A stretch of DNA of 64,000 nucleotides from Rotaria sordida (taxonomy: Eukaryota > Rotifera > Eurotatoria > Philodinida > Philodinidae), in NCBI GenBank assembly GCA_905250125.1, contig CAJNOL010000333.1, positions 62,001 through 126,000 on the forward strand, given 5' to 3'. This document shows, one piece after another, positions 36,934 through 50,022 of this stretch. Every line of letters begins with the position of its first letter. The first letter of the stretch is position 1. A program made the position numbers and the translations under genes. The notes beneath the pieces were generated by a model. That model made no database searches, was not told the origin of the DNA, and saw only the letters and a list, made by a program, of their open reading frames with translations.

Positions 36934-38591
36934 TATAAAGTTTTCTTCTTTTTAAAAGAAAAAAGAACAAAAAAACCGGTTTTCTTTCTCTCTATACACG
37001 AGTTCATTTATTGTTTTCTTATTTGCCATGAATACCTTTTGTTTATTGTGTTCTTATTTTTATATTTGATCTCTGTACTTGAAGAACACCAACTGCTTTG
37101 TTGTTTTTTTTTCTTTGTTATATATATACACGTGTGTGTGTGTGTGATGTTTATTTGCTTTATTGTTTTCTTAACAAACGTTCCACTCAATATGTATTGT
37201 TATACATATAAAACAAACAAACAAACAAACAAGAACTATACCTATCTATTTTATAATTGTTAATCGTTTCTTTTCTTTTCTTTTTTCTTTTTCGTTGCTT
37301 ATCCAGCTTTTGTTTTGCTACTGATGCTTCTGCCATTGATTTTTCGTTTATGTTGTTGCATTACAATGCATTGCCGTGTCGTTTTTATTATTATTATTTT
37401 TTTTGGTCTCTTTCTTGAATATATATTGAAAATATAATACAACAAAAATGAGGAAAGCACGAAAAACAGGAAAATACTTTTGAATATTAAGTTCCAGACG
37501 GATTAATTCTATGAACAGACGGACGAAAATAAAACGCAGAGTATCATGATTTAGAAGGTATCTTGAAAATTGTAGGAAGAATATCATCAAAACTTTAAGA
37601 TATTACTGGTACTTATTAGATGAAGACTGCTATTGTGTAAAAACAAAATAATATGATACTTGAGAAAAACAAAAACTCTGTCACGATTCAGTATAAAGAA
37701 GTAATCAACTAATGATCCAGTAAAAGCTATATATATATATATATATATTAGATTATTCAAGTATACTATAGACATTTGAGAAGAAAAAATAGTTCAATGT
37801 TACTTTCATCTAGAAGATATAAAGAATATGTATTGTCCAATTAAATAATTTTGATTAGTTGATACATCGATCTGTATTATCAATGTTCTCTTTCGAATAT
37901 TCAATTCACTATATGATTTAATTAATACATCAGTCTTTGGAAAACATTGAAAGATCAACAAAGTATTTTAAATATAAAAAACAACAGCAATCCTTCCCAA
38001 CACCAATGAAAATGAATCCAATCAAGACAATAAAGATCATAGCAATCATCAGAATACACCTGATTCAATAATTACTGTTGTACTTATTGTCAATTTTTTA
38101 GACTTTCTTACTTTAGATTTGATTGAAATTTTATCTCTTTATTATTGGGTACATTCTAATAAATTAACAATAAAATGCATATCTATAGGATAAAGTTTTG
38201 TGAGACACGATCTAGAAGGAGTGTTGAAGTATAGGAGTAAAAATTTGGATCGTCTTTCCAACAATCTGTAATAGACACTAACCAGAGATCATCACAGACT
38301 ACCACAGCAGCGTCACAGGCTGTGATACACGTTTTTGATATACGATCACAGACTTTATAATAATAATGTGTCATTATAATACATGGAACTATTTCTGTAT
38401 TATATTTCTCGAGGATTAACTAAAAGGATGATGAAGAAATGCATTCCAAACTAGATAGAATAAAGCAATCTCCTTGTAATTAACAGCAAAAGAGATGAGG
38501 AGGAAGATTAAAATGAAGCAAAATTTGCTTATGCACTAATTGAATGATTTTAACAGCTAATCAATTGTAAAAATTGAATAAGTCAAAACAG
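36934..38591. other. Vasculin 3' flank and spacer
   Basis: Begins with the presumed vasculin 3' UTR. It contains GT (about 37129-37147), ACAA (about 37212-37230) and TA (about 37726-37749) microsatellites and, from 38198, one end of the TGTGAAACACGAT family. A short open plus-strand stretch at about 38010-38190 (NESNQDNKDHSNHQ, then hydrophobic) looks weakly coding but has no start or partner exons. Confidence 0.4.
38198..38360 (-). mobile_element. TGTGAAACACGAT-family fragment, copy 5
   Basis: TTGTGAGACACGATCTAGAA then GAGTGTTGAAGTATAGGAG matches the corresponding end of the copy at 35484. The opposite terminus is not clear, so 38360 is only an approximate limit. Confidence 0.5.
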
Positions 38592-39705
38592 ATGATGTTT
38601 TCGGCTATTATTATCGTATGTCTCGGATTTGCTATCAATGGTTTCTCAGTTATTTTTTTAATTCATTCGATTTCTTTGATAAATTAGGTAGAGAATAATG
38701 ATCCGAAATTATTGAAAGATGCCAATCCTGAATTGCTTGATAAAGAAATATCTATATAATTATTAACACAATTTATTAATATTTCTAACAATAGATAATG
38801 GTTTTGAAGATGATATGCTCTTTCTACCAGATTTCGATCCAATCCGTGGAACTGCTATTTTTAGAACACTACGCCGTTGGCCTAACAGAATAATTCCATA
38901 TGATATATCAGCTATTACAGGTAGATTTCAAAAAAAAAAAGAAACAGATCTTTATTATTTATTTATTATTGAATAATAGATGCTAATGATCGAATTACAA
39001 TTACAAAGGCAATGAATCAATTAATATTCGATGTTGGAAAACCTATAGAGAGTCAAACAGCATGACAAATTTGTGTCTTTTTTTGACTAGCTCAGACAGG
39101 TGATAAAAAAATACTTGAAATTCAATATGGTAACGGATGTAGTGCACCAGTAAGTTAAAGAAAATAAATGTCTTTGAAAATATATTATTTAATACAGATT
39201 AGATATGTTCCAAATTATCAAAAAACACTTAATTAAAAACAAAAAAGATGTTTTCATAGTGGTATAATTCAACATGAACTTACTCATGTTCTTGGTAAAG
39301 TTTAATTAAATAATTTTAAAGAAATTAAATTTATTTGATATTTTCTTTTTAGACTTTTGTCATAAAGAATCACGACCTGATCGTGATTCACATATAAAAA
39401 TACGTGCAGAAAATATTCTAACCAATCAAGTAAATGATCAATTCTGTTTAGTAGTATTGATTTCTGTGTTTTTTAGGAACATAATTTTAAAAAATATGCT
39501 TGAGGAGTCGATTTAGAATCACAAGGATTCGTATGTGATTATGGTAGTTTGATGTATGATGGGTTCTTTCTCCAAAAATGATAAACCAACAATCATACCA
39601 ACCAAAAGCAATGTAGTTATTGGTCAAAGAGAAAAATTCAGTGAAACAGACATTGCAGAAATTCGTCATGATTATAAATGTTATAAAACATTTTTCAATA
39701 ATTGA
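38592..39705 (+). pseudogene. Astacin-family zinc metalloprotease pseudogene
   Basis: Remnant of a secreted astacin (M12A) protease. It starts with a signal-like MMFSAIIIVCLGFAING. A propeptide-like segment follows, then RTLRRWPNRIIPYDIS at the mature-domain start. The zinc site survives: HELTHVLG, then across a short intron CHKESRPDRD, matching HExxHxxGxxHExxRxDRD except K for the E-adjacent position. The end KPTIIPTKSNVVIGQRE to HDYKCYK is also typical. The frame is broken by two TGA codons near 39065-39090, a TAA near 39230, a TGA near 39500 and a frameshift near 39560. Intron borders are mostly preserved, so it is a decayed duplicate, not a processed copy. Confidence 0.8.
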
Positions 39706-42586
39706 ATCGAAACATTGTCATTGAAATTTTTTCATAGAAACTTATAGTTAAATTGAACAAAATCAAAGATTTCGCAATTAAAGAGATATGAAATCTACAA
39801 AAAAAAAAAAAAATAGACAACAATTTAGGTTATATTGTCCTGTTAACAAAGCTTTATCATAAAAATATTTATGATTTGATCATGGTCAAATGAAGATGAT
39901 GATTATAACATTGTTTTATGCTTATTATCAATACATGAAACGAATTTTTATGAGTGAGAAAATTTGAAATAAAATAAAAACCTAATCCACTCTAATTTGG
40001 ATACGGAACGTGGATGAATAAGAATATTTTTCTATATCAACAAAATTAACTTTTTTTTTATTGAATTGTATGACGCCTGATAATGTTTCATAAGCTAGTT
40101 TGTGTACAATTAACCGAACGATTTTTGGCACTTGTAGTTTCTTACGAAGATTTCTCGAAAACGTATACTCATCGATAGACTTTACTGCACTGATTATGTA
40201 CATCAGTATGTTAAGGCCTCCCTTCAAAAATCGATCTTGAACTGGGTACATTTAAATCGCATGAAAATTTTATCGTATATTGGGGTGTAGTGAAGAGGCT
40301 ATGTGAAAATTTTCAGCCCTATATTATGATATTCGAGGGAGATATTTAATAAATGAGGACCAAAAATAGCTCATTTGGTAACCCGAAATAATCTGTGTGC
40401 TCTCATTTAGTTTTGTTTACTGGAAAGAGCATGTCAAACTGCAGTGCTCTTTTTTCTTAAATTCTTACTTTTTATGTGGAGAAAAAGAATGAGAAGTTCA
40501 ATACCTCGCAAAATGGTTATCTGTTTATAGAAGTGCTTTTTTTTTTAAATAATAATAAAAAATCTTAATTCAAAAACCGGGTACTGCAGTTTCACATACT
40601 CTTTCAAACAAAAAGAAAAGCAATTGACTACAATGAATCTCATTCGAAAATTCTGGAAAAACATTTTCTGGTTTTTTTTTAACGAAGAAAACATAGTTTT
40701 TCAGTAGAAGATAATGGAAATCATTAAAAATTTTTACAAAAACCTAGGTGCCAGATAAAAAAATCATGTTACTTATGAAAGATCAAACCTTGAATTATCT
40801 CAATTTCGATTTTTCTGACGAAAATTGTCTTTTATTTTTGAGGAGGAATCTCAAATGTGCAAAAGACTCGTAGTAATTACAAGAATGTATATAGAAACAT
40901 GCACCTATGTAGCAATGTTTGAACAAATATCATACGACTCTCCGATCTTTAGAACATCAAGACACAAAATAGCGATTCGAATTATGTGTCCAGAAAGTAA
41001 CTAGATTGCATTCGAGTTTCACTATATTGTGAAATATAGTCCGAAGCTACGACTATCGATTGTCTCGAAAATCGATACATCATAAAAAAACAAATAATGC
41101 CTTCGACAATTAATCATGAAACACTTTTCTTCACGAGACATTTACAGTTCATGGCATCGAATTTCTTTTCTGTTGCTTTTATCGGAAACTGGAATTATTC
41201 ACGTTCTAGTTATTCTGCTGATCGATATGCAAAAGGAATTTCTAAGTACACATGACAAACCTCATTATTATGAGAACTCTATCAACGTGTATCAACATGT
41301 TATAACAGGACGCTGTTGATGTGTTGTTTAATTATCAATATGATTTGTTATTATTTTAATTATTTCGAAACTTGAAAAAACAAGCTAAACCAACAAAAAT
41401 TTGCTTTTTGGATCAGCTTTCTCTAAGGAAATGGAGTGCCATGTTGAAAATTGGAAAAATCTGTATAGACTCGAACATGAAATTTTATTCTTATGTTTGA
41501 GCCAGTATTTTCTGACTTTTCGTATTCCAGATCATCGCGACCGAAAATGATAACTTTGAATAAAGGACTACATAAATACTGTGCGAAGTGATCTCAAATT
41601 TCGGCAACGAGCTTTGAATTATGATAAGGACGATAAACGATTCCACTTAGAGTTGATTCTGTCCTGTCAAAGGTTTTAATTATTGCTCATGCTCACAACA
41701 GCTGGCGGTTTAGCTGACTGGAGACTAATCTCTCAATCCTTTTTTTTTTATCTCGGGTAAAAGATGGAAGGGTAATCGTTAAAATCGCTGTTTTGCGGAA
41801 TTTATTGAAAATGAACAGACACTCATATTGAAGATTCAAAAACGTTTGTATCATCTCGATGCATCGATCTCTGACAAAGTTCGAACGAATTTCTCGCGAC
41901 TCGTCATTCTCCACATCATCTCAACACAAAATACAGATTTTGTCACAACGAAAAATACACAAAGTATGAAGGTTGAATGCGAACGCGACCGACGGCAGAA
42001 ATGTTCTACTACGTACGATCTTTAAAAAACTCGCGAACAATTGCTACACAGTACTTTGCATCATAAGTATGGATCTCAATAGTGATTAACTTTTGTTTTG
42101 TTTACGATAAATCTTTGAACATTTAATATACTAATATAGATAATGAGAATCGTTAAGTCTATTGGTGAATATACGTTTCTGAGAAACCTCCGTCAACAAC
42201 TAGAGATCCAAAAAAACGTTTGATTAGTTGCAAGTAAAAAAACTAGCCTATGAAATATCATTAGGCATCACAGAGTTCGATAAAGAAGTGAATTCTGTTC
42301 GAGCAGAAAAATGACTTTATGGGTTCTTGAATTATGTCGTTGTAATGAAGTGATTGTAAAATAAAATTGTACTTTTATATATAGCAGTTTTTGAAAGATA
42401 AAGAATAAAACTAGAGTCAATAATCTTTTAATATACCTTCTAAAAATTATATCTTATCTCAATAAAAAAGTCATAAACATTGAAACTAATGTCTAGTAAT
42501 AATCGCCTCTTCATTTTACTGTTGTAATAAATAGTTTGGTCTTTATAGTCATATATATTCATTTGTTGTAAAACAAGAAACAAAAA
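39706..42586. other. Spacer between astacin pseudogene and Ly6-like gene
   Basis: AT-rich; holds the repeat copy at 40216-40848. Short open stretches between 41100 and 42030 on both strands show no conserved motif and I do not call them. A TATA-like TATATATTC lies about 35 bp upstream of the ATG at 42587. Confidence 0.4.
40216..40848. mobile_element. CCCTCAAAAAT-end family, copy 2
   Basis: Longer relative of 13266-13572. The left end reads CCTCCCTTCAAAAATCGATC and the right end reverse-complements to CCTCCTCAAAAATAAAAG. Shared internal words include TTAAATTCTTACTTTTTATG then TGGAGAAAAA, and ATTTTTCTGACGA. No open frame with recognisable domains. Confidence 0.5.
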
Positions 42587-44332
42587 ATGTCTTATTCAAT
42601 TATAATCATTGCCAGTGTATTATTATTTGGAACAATTAATCAAATCGATTGTCTTCAATGTTATAGATGTAGTTGTTCCATTGTACCAGGTGAAACAACA
42701 TGTACAGATGATAGCGAACTACAATGTGTTATAGAATATGTTGAAAATAATTATTGTATTATCTCACGTTTATCAAATCAGATAAGATTTGGTCATAATC
42801 CTAATTCGGATTTGATATTTTTAGAATCTTTACATTACATACGAGATGAACAAGAAATTATCTTTTTGGAAAGTAGTTCAACTTGGCAACTATCTACTAT
42901 TGTAGAATTTTCTTATGGATGTGATTGGAATTTATGTAATACACCACGTCTTCTTAGTCTTCTTCCACACAGTCTTACATATACTATTGATTCAAGTCTT
43001 TTAACAAATACATTAATTGCTAAACCTAATGAACCATTTACAACATGTTTATCATGTACAAAATGTGCAAATTCAACTAATGAAGTTACTTGTCCAAAAG
43101 TAACATGTAATGGTACATGTTTTATTAATGGTTATTCTGATGATCCATTATTAAATTCTGTTTCATGTTTGTTTCCATTTGAAAGTGTATGTCGAGAAGA
43201 AAAACGTAATACATCAGTTCATATAAAAGGAACATATTATATTGATGATGATATATTTGGCATAAATGATATAGATATTTGGTGTAAAAAAACAGATTGT
43301 AATAGTCCAACAAATGCACAAATTATACAACAAAATATTAATTATTCAATAGAATTAAATGATCAAATTTATTTTCGTCCAAATCCTAGTAGTACAACAC
43401 CATCAACACCAAATAATGAGCTACTTGCTTGTTATAAATGTCATTGTGAACATGAAATAAGTAATAATAATTGTAATTTATTAGAATGTACAATTGAATA
43501 TGAAAATGGAAGTTACTGTGAAATAGTACGTGATTTTCAAAGTTTTTCTAATATGGAATTGATTAATATTGGTCATGTACAAAGACGATATGTACCTTAT
43601 AGACATTATATTCATGCAGAAGAAGAAATAATACTTTATAGAAATTTATCATGGCATCCACCATCAGTTCGCATGATTACATATGTATGTGATTGGGAAT
43701 TATGTAATGATCCTCGTATTGTTGATAGATTAACAACAAGTTTTCAATTTAATGCTGAACCATCAGTTATAGCTGGACATCTTCAAAGTTCAGAATCACT
43801 TAGTAATTGTCGTCAATGTACACGTTGTACTAATTCAAGTATTGATTTTGATACATGTCCATCTGTATCTTGTTCAACTCCTGGACACTGTTATATTCAT
43901 CAATATCTTGATAATCCTGAATATAATGATTGTGAATATGCATTTCAAGCTGAATGTGAAACCTTTGTATCAGAATCAAGTATTATAATTATAGCTACTT
44001 ATAATATTGACGATGATATATTAAATATTGACGAAGTAGGTATTCATTGTTCTAAAAATGATTGTAATAAACCTCAAACAGTATATGATATACTTAATCT
44101 TATGGAAGAAGATATTCAACTTGATTCATTATTTTTTATCCGACCAATCGTGAATACTACAGCAGGACCTACTATTACAGAACCATTACCAAGTTCCACT
44201 GTATCTTCATCTAGCTCTCGTACAGCAATGCAAGCTACTACAGAATCATTCATTTGCATCATGGTCACATCAAATTTTGCAACTATTTACTTTTTTCTTA
44301 TCAGTAGTATTTTTCTTATCTTTCATTATTAA
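42587..44332 (+). CDS. Secreted GPI-anchored protein with four Ly6/uPAR-like modules
   Basis: A single uninterrupted exon of 581 codons, in contrast to its intron-rich neighbours. A hydrophobic signal peptide (residues 1-21) is followed directly by LQCYRCSC, the usual opening of a Ly6/uPAR module. Four cysteine-rich modules each close on a CN-type motif: DWNLCN (about 115), CKKTDCN (about 235), DWELCN (about 370) and CSKNDCN (about 495). Modules 1-2 and 3-4 are related as pairs (LQCYRC with LACYKC; CTKCANST with CTRCTNSS), implying internal duplication. A Ser/Thr-rich stretch and a hydrophobic C-terminus (IYFFLISSIFLIFHY) predict a GPI anchor. The family fold is inferred from cysteine pattern; function is unknown. 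AATAAA lies 26 bp past the stop. Confidence 0.8.
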   Translation: MSYSIIIIASVLLFGTINQIDCLQCYRCSCSIVPGETTCTDDSELQCVIEYVENNYCIISRLSNQIRFGHNPNSDLIFLESLHYIRDEQEIIFLESSSTWQLSTIVEFSYGCDWNLCNTPRLLSLLPHSLTYTIDSSLLTNTLIAKPNEPFTTCLSCTKCANSTNEVTCPKVTCNGTCFINGYSDDPLLNSVSCLFPFESVCREEKRNTSVHIKGTYYIDDDIFGINDIDIWCKKTDCNSPTNAQIIQQNINYSIELNDQIYFRPNPSSTTPSTPNNELLACYKCHCEHEISNNNCNLLECTIEYENGSYCEIVRDFQSFSNMELINIGHVQRRYVPYRHYIHAEEEIILYRNLSWHPPSVRMITYVCDWELCNDPRIVDRLTTSFQFNAEPSVIAGHLQSSESLSNCRQCTRCTNSSIDFDTCPSVSCSTPGHCYIHQYLDNPEYNDCEYAFQAECETFVSESSIIIIATYNIDDDILNIDEVGIHCSKNDCNKPQTVYDILNLMEEDIQLDSLFFIRPIVNTTAGPTITEPLPSSTVSSSSSRTAMQATTESFICIMVTSNFATIYFFLISSIFLIFHY

Positions 44333-47300
44333 CTGAAAAAAAAATTTATCCAATAGAAATAAAATATTTTTAAAATACTTCATAATGATATGATTAATAT
44401 TCTGGAAATTTTTGAAATAAACGAGCTTGCTAATTTTCCAATAAATTGACATTAATTATTGTTTTAGAAGTTTTCTAGCAAGTAAAAATTCATAAAAAAT
44501 GTTATAACATATTCATATGTGCAAAATATTATAAAAGATTTCAATGAAATTTTTCAAAATTGTTATTGTCTTCATTATTATTTAGAGATAAATGCAATAC
44601 AATACATAATAATTATTTATATGAGAATAAATCATTGTAAGAAATATAACAACCAAAAAACAAAATCTTTATTTTCATTTATCAATGTAAACAACCTTTC
44701 CTAATTAGTTTATTTCTAAGAAATGAAATTACCGTATAACAATTCATGTGAGTAGATTGTGTAATCGAGCCTAAAATTGTAGCAGAGAATATAATAATCT
44801 ACTAATAATGGATAGACGCAAGCGTTATCCATTTTTTCAATTATTATTTAAAATTGTGAAATTGAATGAGAAAGTTTTTTAAGAAGTTAGTTCACTTCAG
44901 ATAAAACTTAGCTTAATTTTATTAACCACATTATTTTTTATTTTCTTTTAGTTTTTTTCTTCTAGAAAATAATTACGAAACAAAATGACCTTGCTTTTTC
45001 TATTCTGACATATTATTTACGTAAATATCTCTTTACTACAGTGTGTATTAATTTATAACAATTGATATCTGTATTTGAACATTGACATGATATTCTACTT
45101 CTTAACTGAAATCATTGAAAAAACCCTATTAAGAAAGATCGATCTTGAGAAAATCTATAAATATAATTCATCGTTTTCATACTACGAGCATTAAAGTGTA
45201 TGTTGTTAACCATACTAGGCAACCTTCAATGAATATAATCAATTTGAGTAATTGCATCACATTATGCTATTTTATACTGTCGTTCATAGTGCAACATTCG
45301 ATTTTGTTAATATCTGTAGTACATACTCTTGATGAAAAGCGAACTGGTATTTTGTTTTTCTTTTAGGTTTCATTTAAATAAGAACAAAAAAAAAAAAAGA
45401 AACGAATAATCATTTTGTCGAAAATTAAAACATTCCTTTTTCTGAAAAAACTTTCATCGTACGGTTAATTGAATCATATTTTCAAGTTACATATCAATGA
45501 AATTTAGTATTTATATATGCATACATTCTAAACTAATAATATGTTGTTTACTAATAAATTCAATCATCGAGTTTTTCACATAGTATTCCGAAAGCAAATG
45601 AAATACATTAAAATGTGATAATTAATAGAAATAATTTCATTTGTATATTGACTTGACTTATTCAAATATATTGACATATTTGAGATTTTCATATGTAATA
45701 AAATAAAATATTTTTTTGCATTTGTAACAATCGATATTTATTTATTCGAATAATAAAATCATTTGAATCGATTCTCATGATAAAAAGGACAATGTTATAA
45801 TCTTCTATCGAAAAAATAAATATAAAAAAAAATCACATAAGAGATTTATTTTAGAGATGATTGAATCCTTATTTTGTTGACAACTTCTTTTATACCAGTT
45901 TTACTCAGAAAATCAAGAAATTCAATGCTAATAGCATCCAAAAACAAAACACCAGGAAAAAAAGTAATGGGAAGGAAAGCTTTTTGATATGTTATATACA
46001 TGAAAATGATACCTACTGTTCGCCGGAAATGAGAATGAGAACGGAATGCATGTCACAGAGCGCATCGCAGTTGAGGTTTAATTTATACATATTAACAGCG
46101 ACTACCGGGATTTATTTACATCGGTGGATTTATCTATTGATATCGTATAATACATTTTAACTGAATGAAAAATAGTCATAGCCCAGAATAATTAACATTT
46201 ACCTACAGCTAGTATGTCGTCCTTGCTCTTACTCTCAATTATGTACTTGTCCTCGGTCTAATCTCTTCCATTTGATGATAAAATATACCGAGAGATTTTA
46301 TAGAGAAATCCCAGAAGTTGCTGATTATTGCGAATCCATTCTAAGTTGGGATTTTCTTTTATGATGTATGATTCAATAGAAGAAATTGTGCTCTACGTAA
46401 GAAGTGCTTTTAATCGTACGTTTCATTTGAACCTAAAAAAAAAACAATAGTTTTTTTGACCTATACCGGAAACTTTCAACAAAAAAAGCAATACAAAACA
46501 CTTTTCTTTATGTGACATTCACTTAATTCTATTGTCCAATCTTTTATTAGCAAGAACACTACAAATTACATGAGATATTCTATTTAAATAGATATTTCAT
46601 ATTGAAAAATTGTGTTGATAGTCTCCTATTCATATATATCAAGTAAAGATAGACCTACTTGTACAGTCTCATTAACGCACTAAAAAAGGCTTAAAAAATG
46701 GTTTGAACAACGTGAATTTATAGGAAATATTTTTTTGTACAAAATTCTTATATTTAAAATCAAAAACGATGATTATATCCTGTAAGTTATATAGCTTTGT
46801 TATTTTATAAATAGCAAGAGTAAGAAGTTTACTATAGTCCTAGCAACAGCTTAAGTATAGACTTCATTAAATACATAGCTAATTTTTCCACGTCACATTT
46901 ATGTAGGCAGAGGATAAAATTAAGAATAACACGCTATGTTAAGTTGCATTTGACACATCTTTCTTTGGTGAGATAAGAATCCAGTCGTGTTGTGGAGATT
47001 GTGGTAAGCTTCTTACTCCTGGCTATTCATAAGGTAATAAAACTATAGAATTTATATGATATAATCGCTTTTGATTTTAAATATACGAGTTTTGTATGAA
47101 AAAAAAAAGATTCCCTACAAATTCATGCTGTTTAAACAATCTTTTTATGCCATCTTCAATGCATGAGTGAGACCGTACAAAAAAAAAAAATCTATCTTTG
47201 CTTGACATACACACAGGAGACGAGCAATACAATTTTTCAACATGAAATATCTGTTCTAATAGAATTTTTCATGCAATTTGTAGTGTTCGTGTTAATAATA

Positions 47301-49028
47301 GATTGAACAATAGAATTAGTCAAACATCACATGAAAATAATTTCTTTTGTTGCCCTTTTCTTGAGATATCCGGTATGAGTCAACAAAAAAAAAAAAATCA
47401 TTCTTCTTTTAATACATGTTCAAAGAAAAACTACGATTGAAAGTAGTTCTTACGTAAAGCACAATTTCTTCTGTTGAATAATGTATTATAAAGAAATTTT
47501 CAACTTAAAATAAACATGCAATAGTTTGTAAAAATATATGATTCGATAATTTTGAAAGGATGAAGAATGACATTTTGTGATTGTATCACAGAATAAAATT
47601 TTAATAGATCAATAAATTAATTTGGAATTTTCGACTAGTATACTAGAAACTATGAGCTGTAATCTGACGTAAATCAAATCATTTTAGTTCATCTAGTTTT
47701 TGAGTTATACACAAAATAAAATAAAATAATCTACTTGTTGAATAATTTTGATAGTCATTGTATCAATTAAATTTTAAATAGTTACCTTCATTACCTGCAA
47801 AGATTCTCAGAAAAGTGAAGCTATAATTTATGTCAACTAGATGTTTTTCATTGAAGAATTCTTAATATTACTAAAATGAAATACCAAAACTTTTTCTTGT
47901 AAAACAAAAATTCACGTTAATATTATTAATACAGAAATCCTATATAACCTTGTCGTATTTCAGTAGAATTTGGAATTTCAATAAAAAATTAACAGTGACA
48001 TAAAGGATTGAGAATACTTTGAATAATATATATATATATGAGTTTTGACATATTTACTGAAATGAAATGAATTAGATTAATAATTTCTGATTTTTTTTTA
48101 TTTTAAACAAAAGAAATCATTTTCTCTTGTATAGAAATAAAAAATTTTTCATTCTTTTTTAATTCATATTTTAAATATATTTCCATTGAATATTTCGTTT
48201 TGTTTTTTGTATATTCAATAATGGATGTTCATATCAATAATTTTTTAGATATAGTTTAACTATGCTATTTCTCATTTGGGAACAAAATTCGTTGGTTCAA
48301 TAGTCGACCACGGATGCATATATGAATAATTGATGACATATTTAATGATTATGAATGCCACTATCCATTAATAGACATAGTCTTGTCTATATATAGGCGT
48401 TTTCTGCATCATGATCATTGAATTTTTATGCGAAAAATATTCTTGCATGTTTTTTTTTTTCTTTTTCTTATTGATTAGCTTAAACAAATTTTTTTTCTCT
48501 TTCTATTCAAAATATAGATGGATATATATATAACATTAACATATGAGATCTTCGAACATCGTTTTTCATTAGATTCCCTGTAGAGTTCATATGTATTGAT
48601 GACTAGCGCATGGGTACGTAAGAAACCAAACTAATCTTTATTATTAGAAAAACGTCATCTCTTTAGTATTACTAGGTCGATTCTCAAGTGAGTCAGCAAG
48701 TATATGGATGTGTTTAATCGAATCAATCTATAGATAGGGAGAGAAGAAAAAAAATAGGAAAAGAAGAAAGCGGAACGGTTGCTCGTCGTTCATTAGTTTG
48801 CAGTAAGTAAATTGAATTTTCTGACATCTCTTTACTATTCTGCATCCGAAATGTCACTTATTCATTCTCGATTTTTTTTTTCTCATAGCTAGCTTGTTCT
48901 TTAAAGATAGATTTGTATATTTGATTGAATTTATGATTGAGGTTTGTTTAGCAATAATTGCGTCAAATATGTTTGTTCACTATTCTTCAAAAGGAAAAGT
49001 CGCAGATGAAAAAAAAATAAAAGAAGAG

Positions 49029-49060
49029 AAAAGAAAAGAAAAGAAAAGAAAAGAAAAGAC
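49029..49060. repeat. (AAAAG)n microsatellite
   Basis: About six units of AAAAG on the plus strand in the spacer. Lysine-rich translation across it is an artefact of the repeat. Confidence 0.8.
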
Positions 49061-49897
49061 GGAAACGAATATTCATATTAATTTTCTATTAATTTATATT
49101 CCTATAGATTTATTCACGAGAGTCATGAATCATACGCATATGCATATAGAGACTCTTTTCTATTTTTTATTCATCGAGGAATTATCGAATTTTCTTACTT
49201 GTTCTATGCTTTCTTTTTTTTTGTTGTTGTAAAGAGTCATTCTAAATGGATGTTACTGCCCAAAAAAAAACAACAAGTGAGGGGAAAATAATAATAAATA
49301 TAGATGATTGAGAATACTTCTTTACAATTATCATCGTTAAAATGTCATTGTACACACACCAATCAGTAAACTATTGTTATCTGTTAATTCTAGTAGCTTT
49401 CATGTCGACAACAAAAATGAAAGTTGATAAAGAAAAAAGAATATAAGAAATCTAATGAAATTCATCAGTCTATGTATTGCATTATGACATATGCAAGCGA
49501 TGCTTCTTTAAAACACGTAACAGTAAGAACAATGAGAAAAAAATACAAGAGCCCTTTATGAAAAGAGCCAAAAAAAAAGGAGAAGAACAGAAAAAATAAG
49601 AGAAATAAATCAACTATGTTGGTTTGCATTCTTCTCAATGTAGTAGTTCAACTCTTTGCTTATCATAGACAAACCAAAAAAAAAAAAAATATAAAAGAAA
49701 AGCGCTACCGATTCTAGATTTCTCTGTTCTTTTCCTTACTAAATAATTGAACTCATACACATGCATCCATCTTCCCGAGCGGCCTAAGTTATAAAAGAGT
49801 AACAATCGTAGTAGTTCTGTATTGGATAGTAGTGAAATTAGAATAGAGAGAAGAAAGAGCGAGAGACGTGACAGAACAATTGCTCTCATTTTTTTTT

Positions 49898-49917
49898 CTC
49901 TCTCTCTCTCTCTCTCA
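49898..49917. repeat. (CT)n microsatellite
   Basis: About ten CT units roughly 110 bp upstream of the start codon at 50023, following a T-run. It could be a promoter-proximal GA/CT tract, but that role is only suggested by position. Confidence 0.75.
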
Positions 49918-50022
49918 TCTATATGTAGATCCAAGCAAAGACAGAAGCTAAAAAAGAAAGAGGAAAAAAAAACAGTCAAGAATGATGAGTAATTATTATT
50001 GATCGTTTGTCGATACGCGACG

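Larger units (their letters stand above)
44333..50022. other. Long AT-rich spacer, no gene recognised
   Basis: 5.7 kb with only short, biased open stretches. Simple repeats occur at about 49029-49060 (AAAAG)n and 49898-49917 (CT)n. A GCA/GTAAGTA junction at about 48804 is a strong donor-like site and could end a 5' non-coding exon of the gene at 50023, which begins 1.2 kb downstream; no transcript evidence is available. Confidence 0.4.

Noticed and set aside
45861..46160. Plus-strand 99-codon open frame in the spacer
   Set aside because: Biased composition, no motif, no flanking exons or signals; consistent with chance in 5.7 kb of AT-rich DNA.
48894..49232. Plus-strand 112-codon open frame
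   Set aside because: Open only because (AAAAG)n reads as Lys/Glu; flanks are hydrophobic AT-run translation.
49635..49979. Minus-strand 114-codon open frame
   Set aside because: Spans (CT)n and A-runs, begins with poly-Phe/Ser and has no conserved motif or splice partners; it is upstream sequence of the gene at 50023.
49999..50022. ATG at 49999 as start of the MGC gene
   Set aside because: It would bury the MGCTSSK lipidation signal eight residues in; the ATG at 50023 is preferred, though translation from 49999 cannot be excluded.
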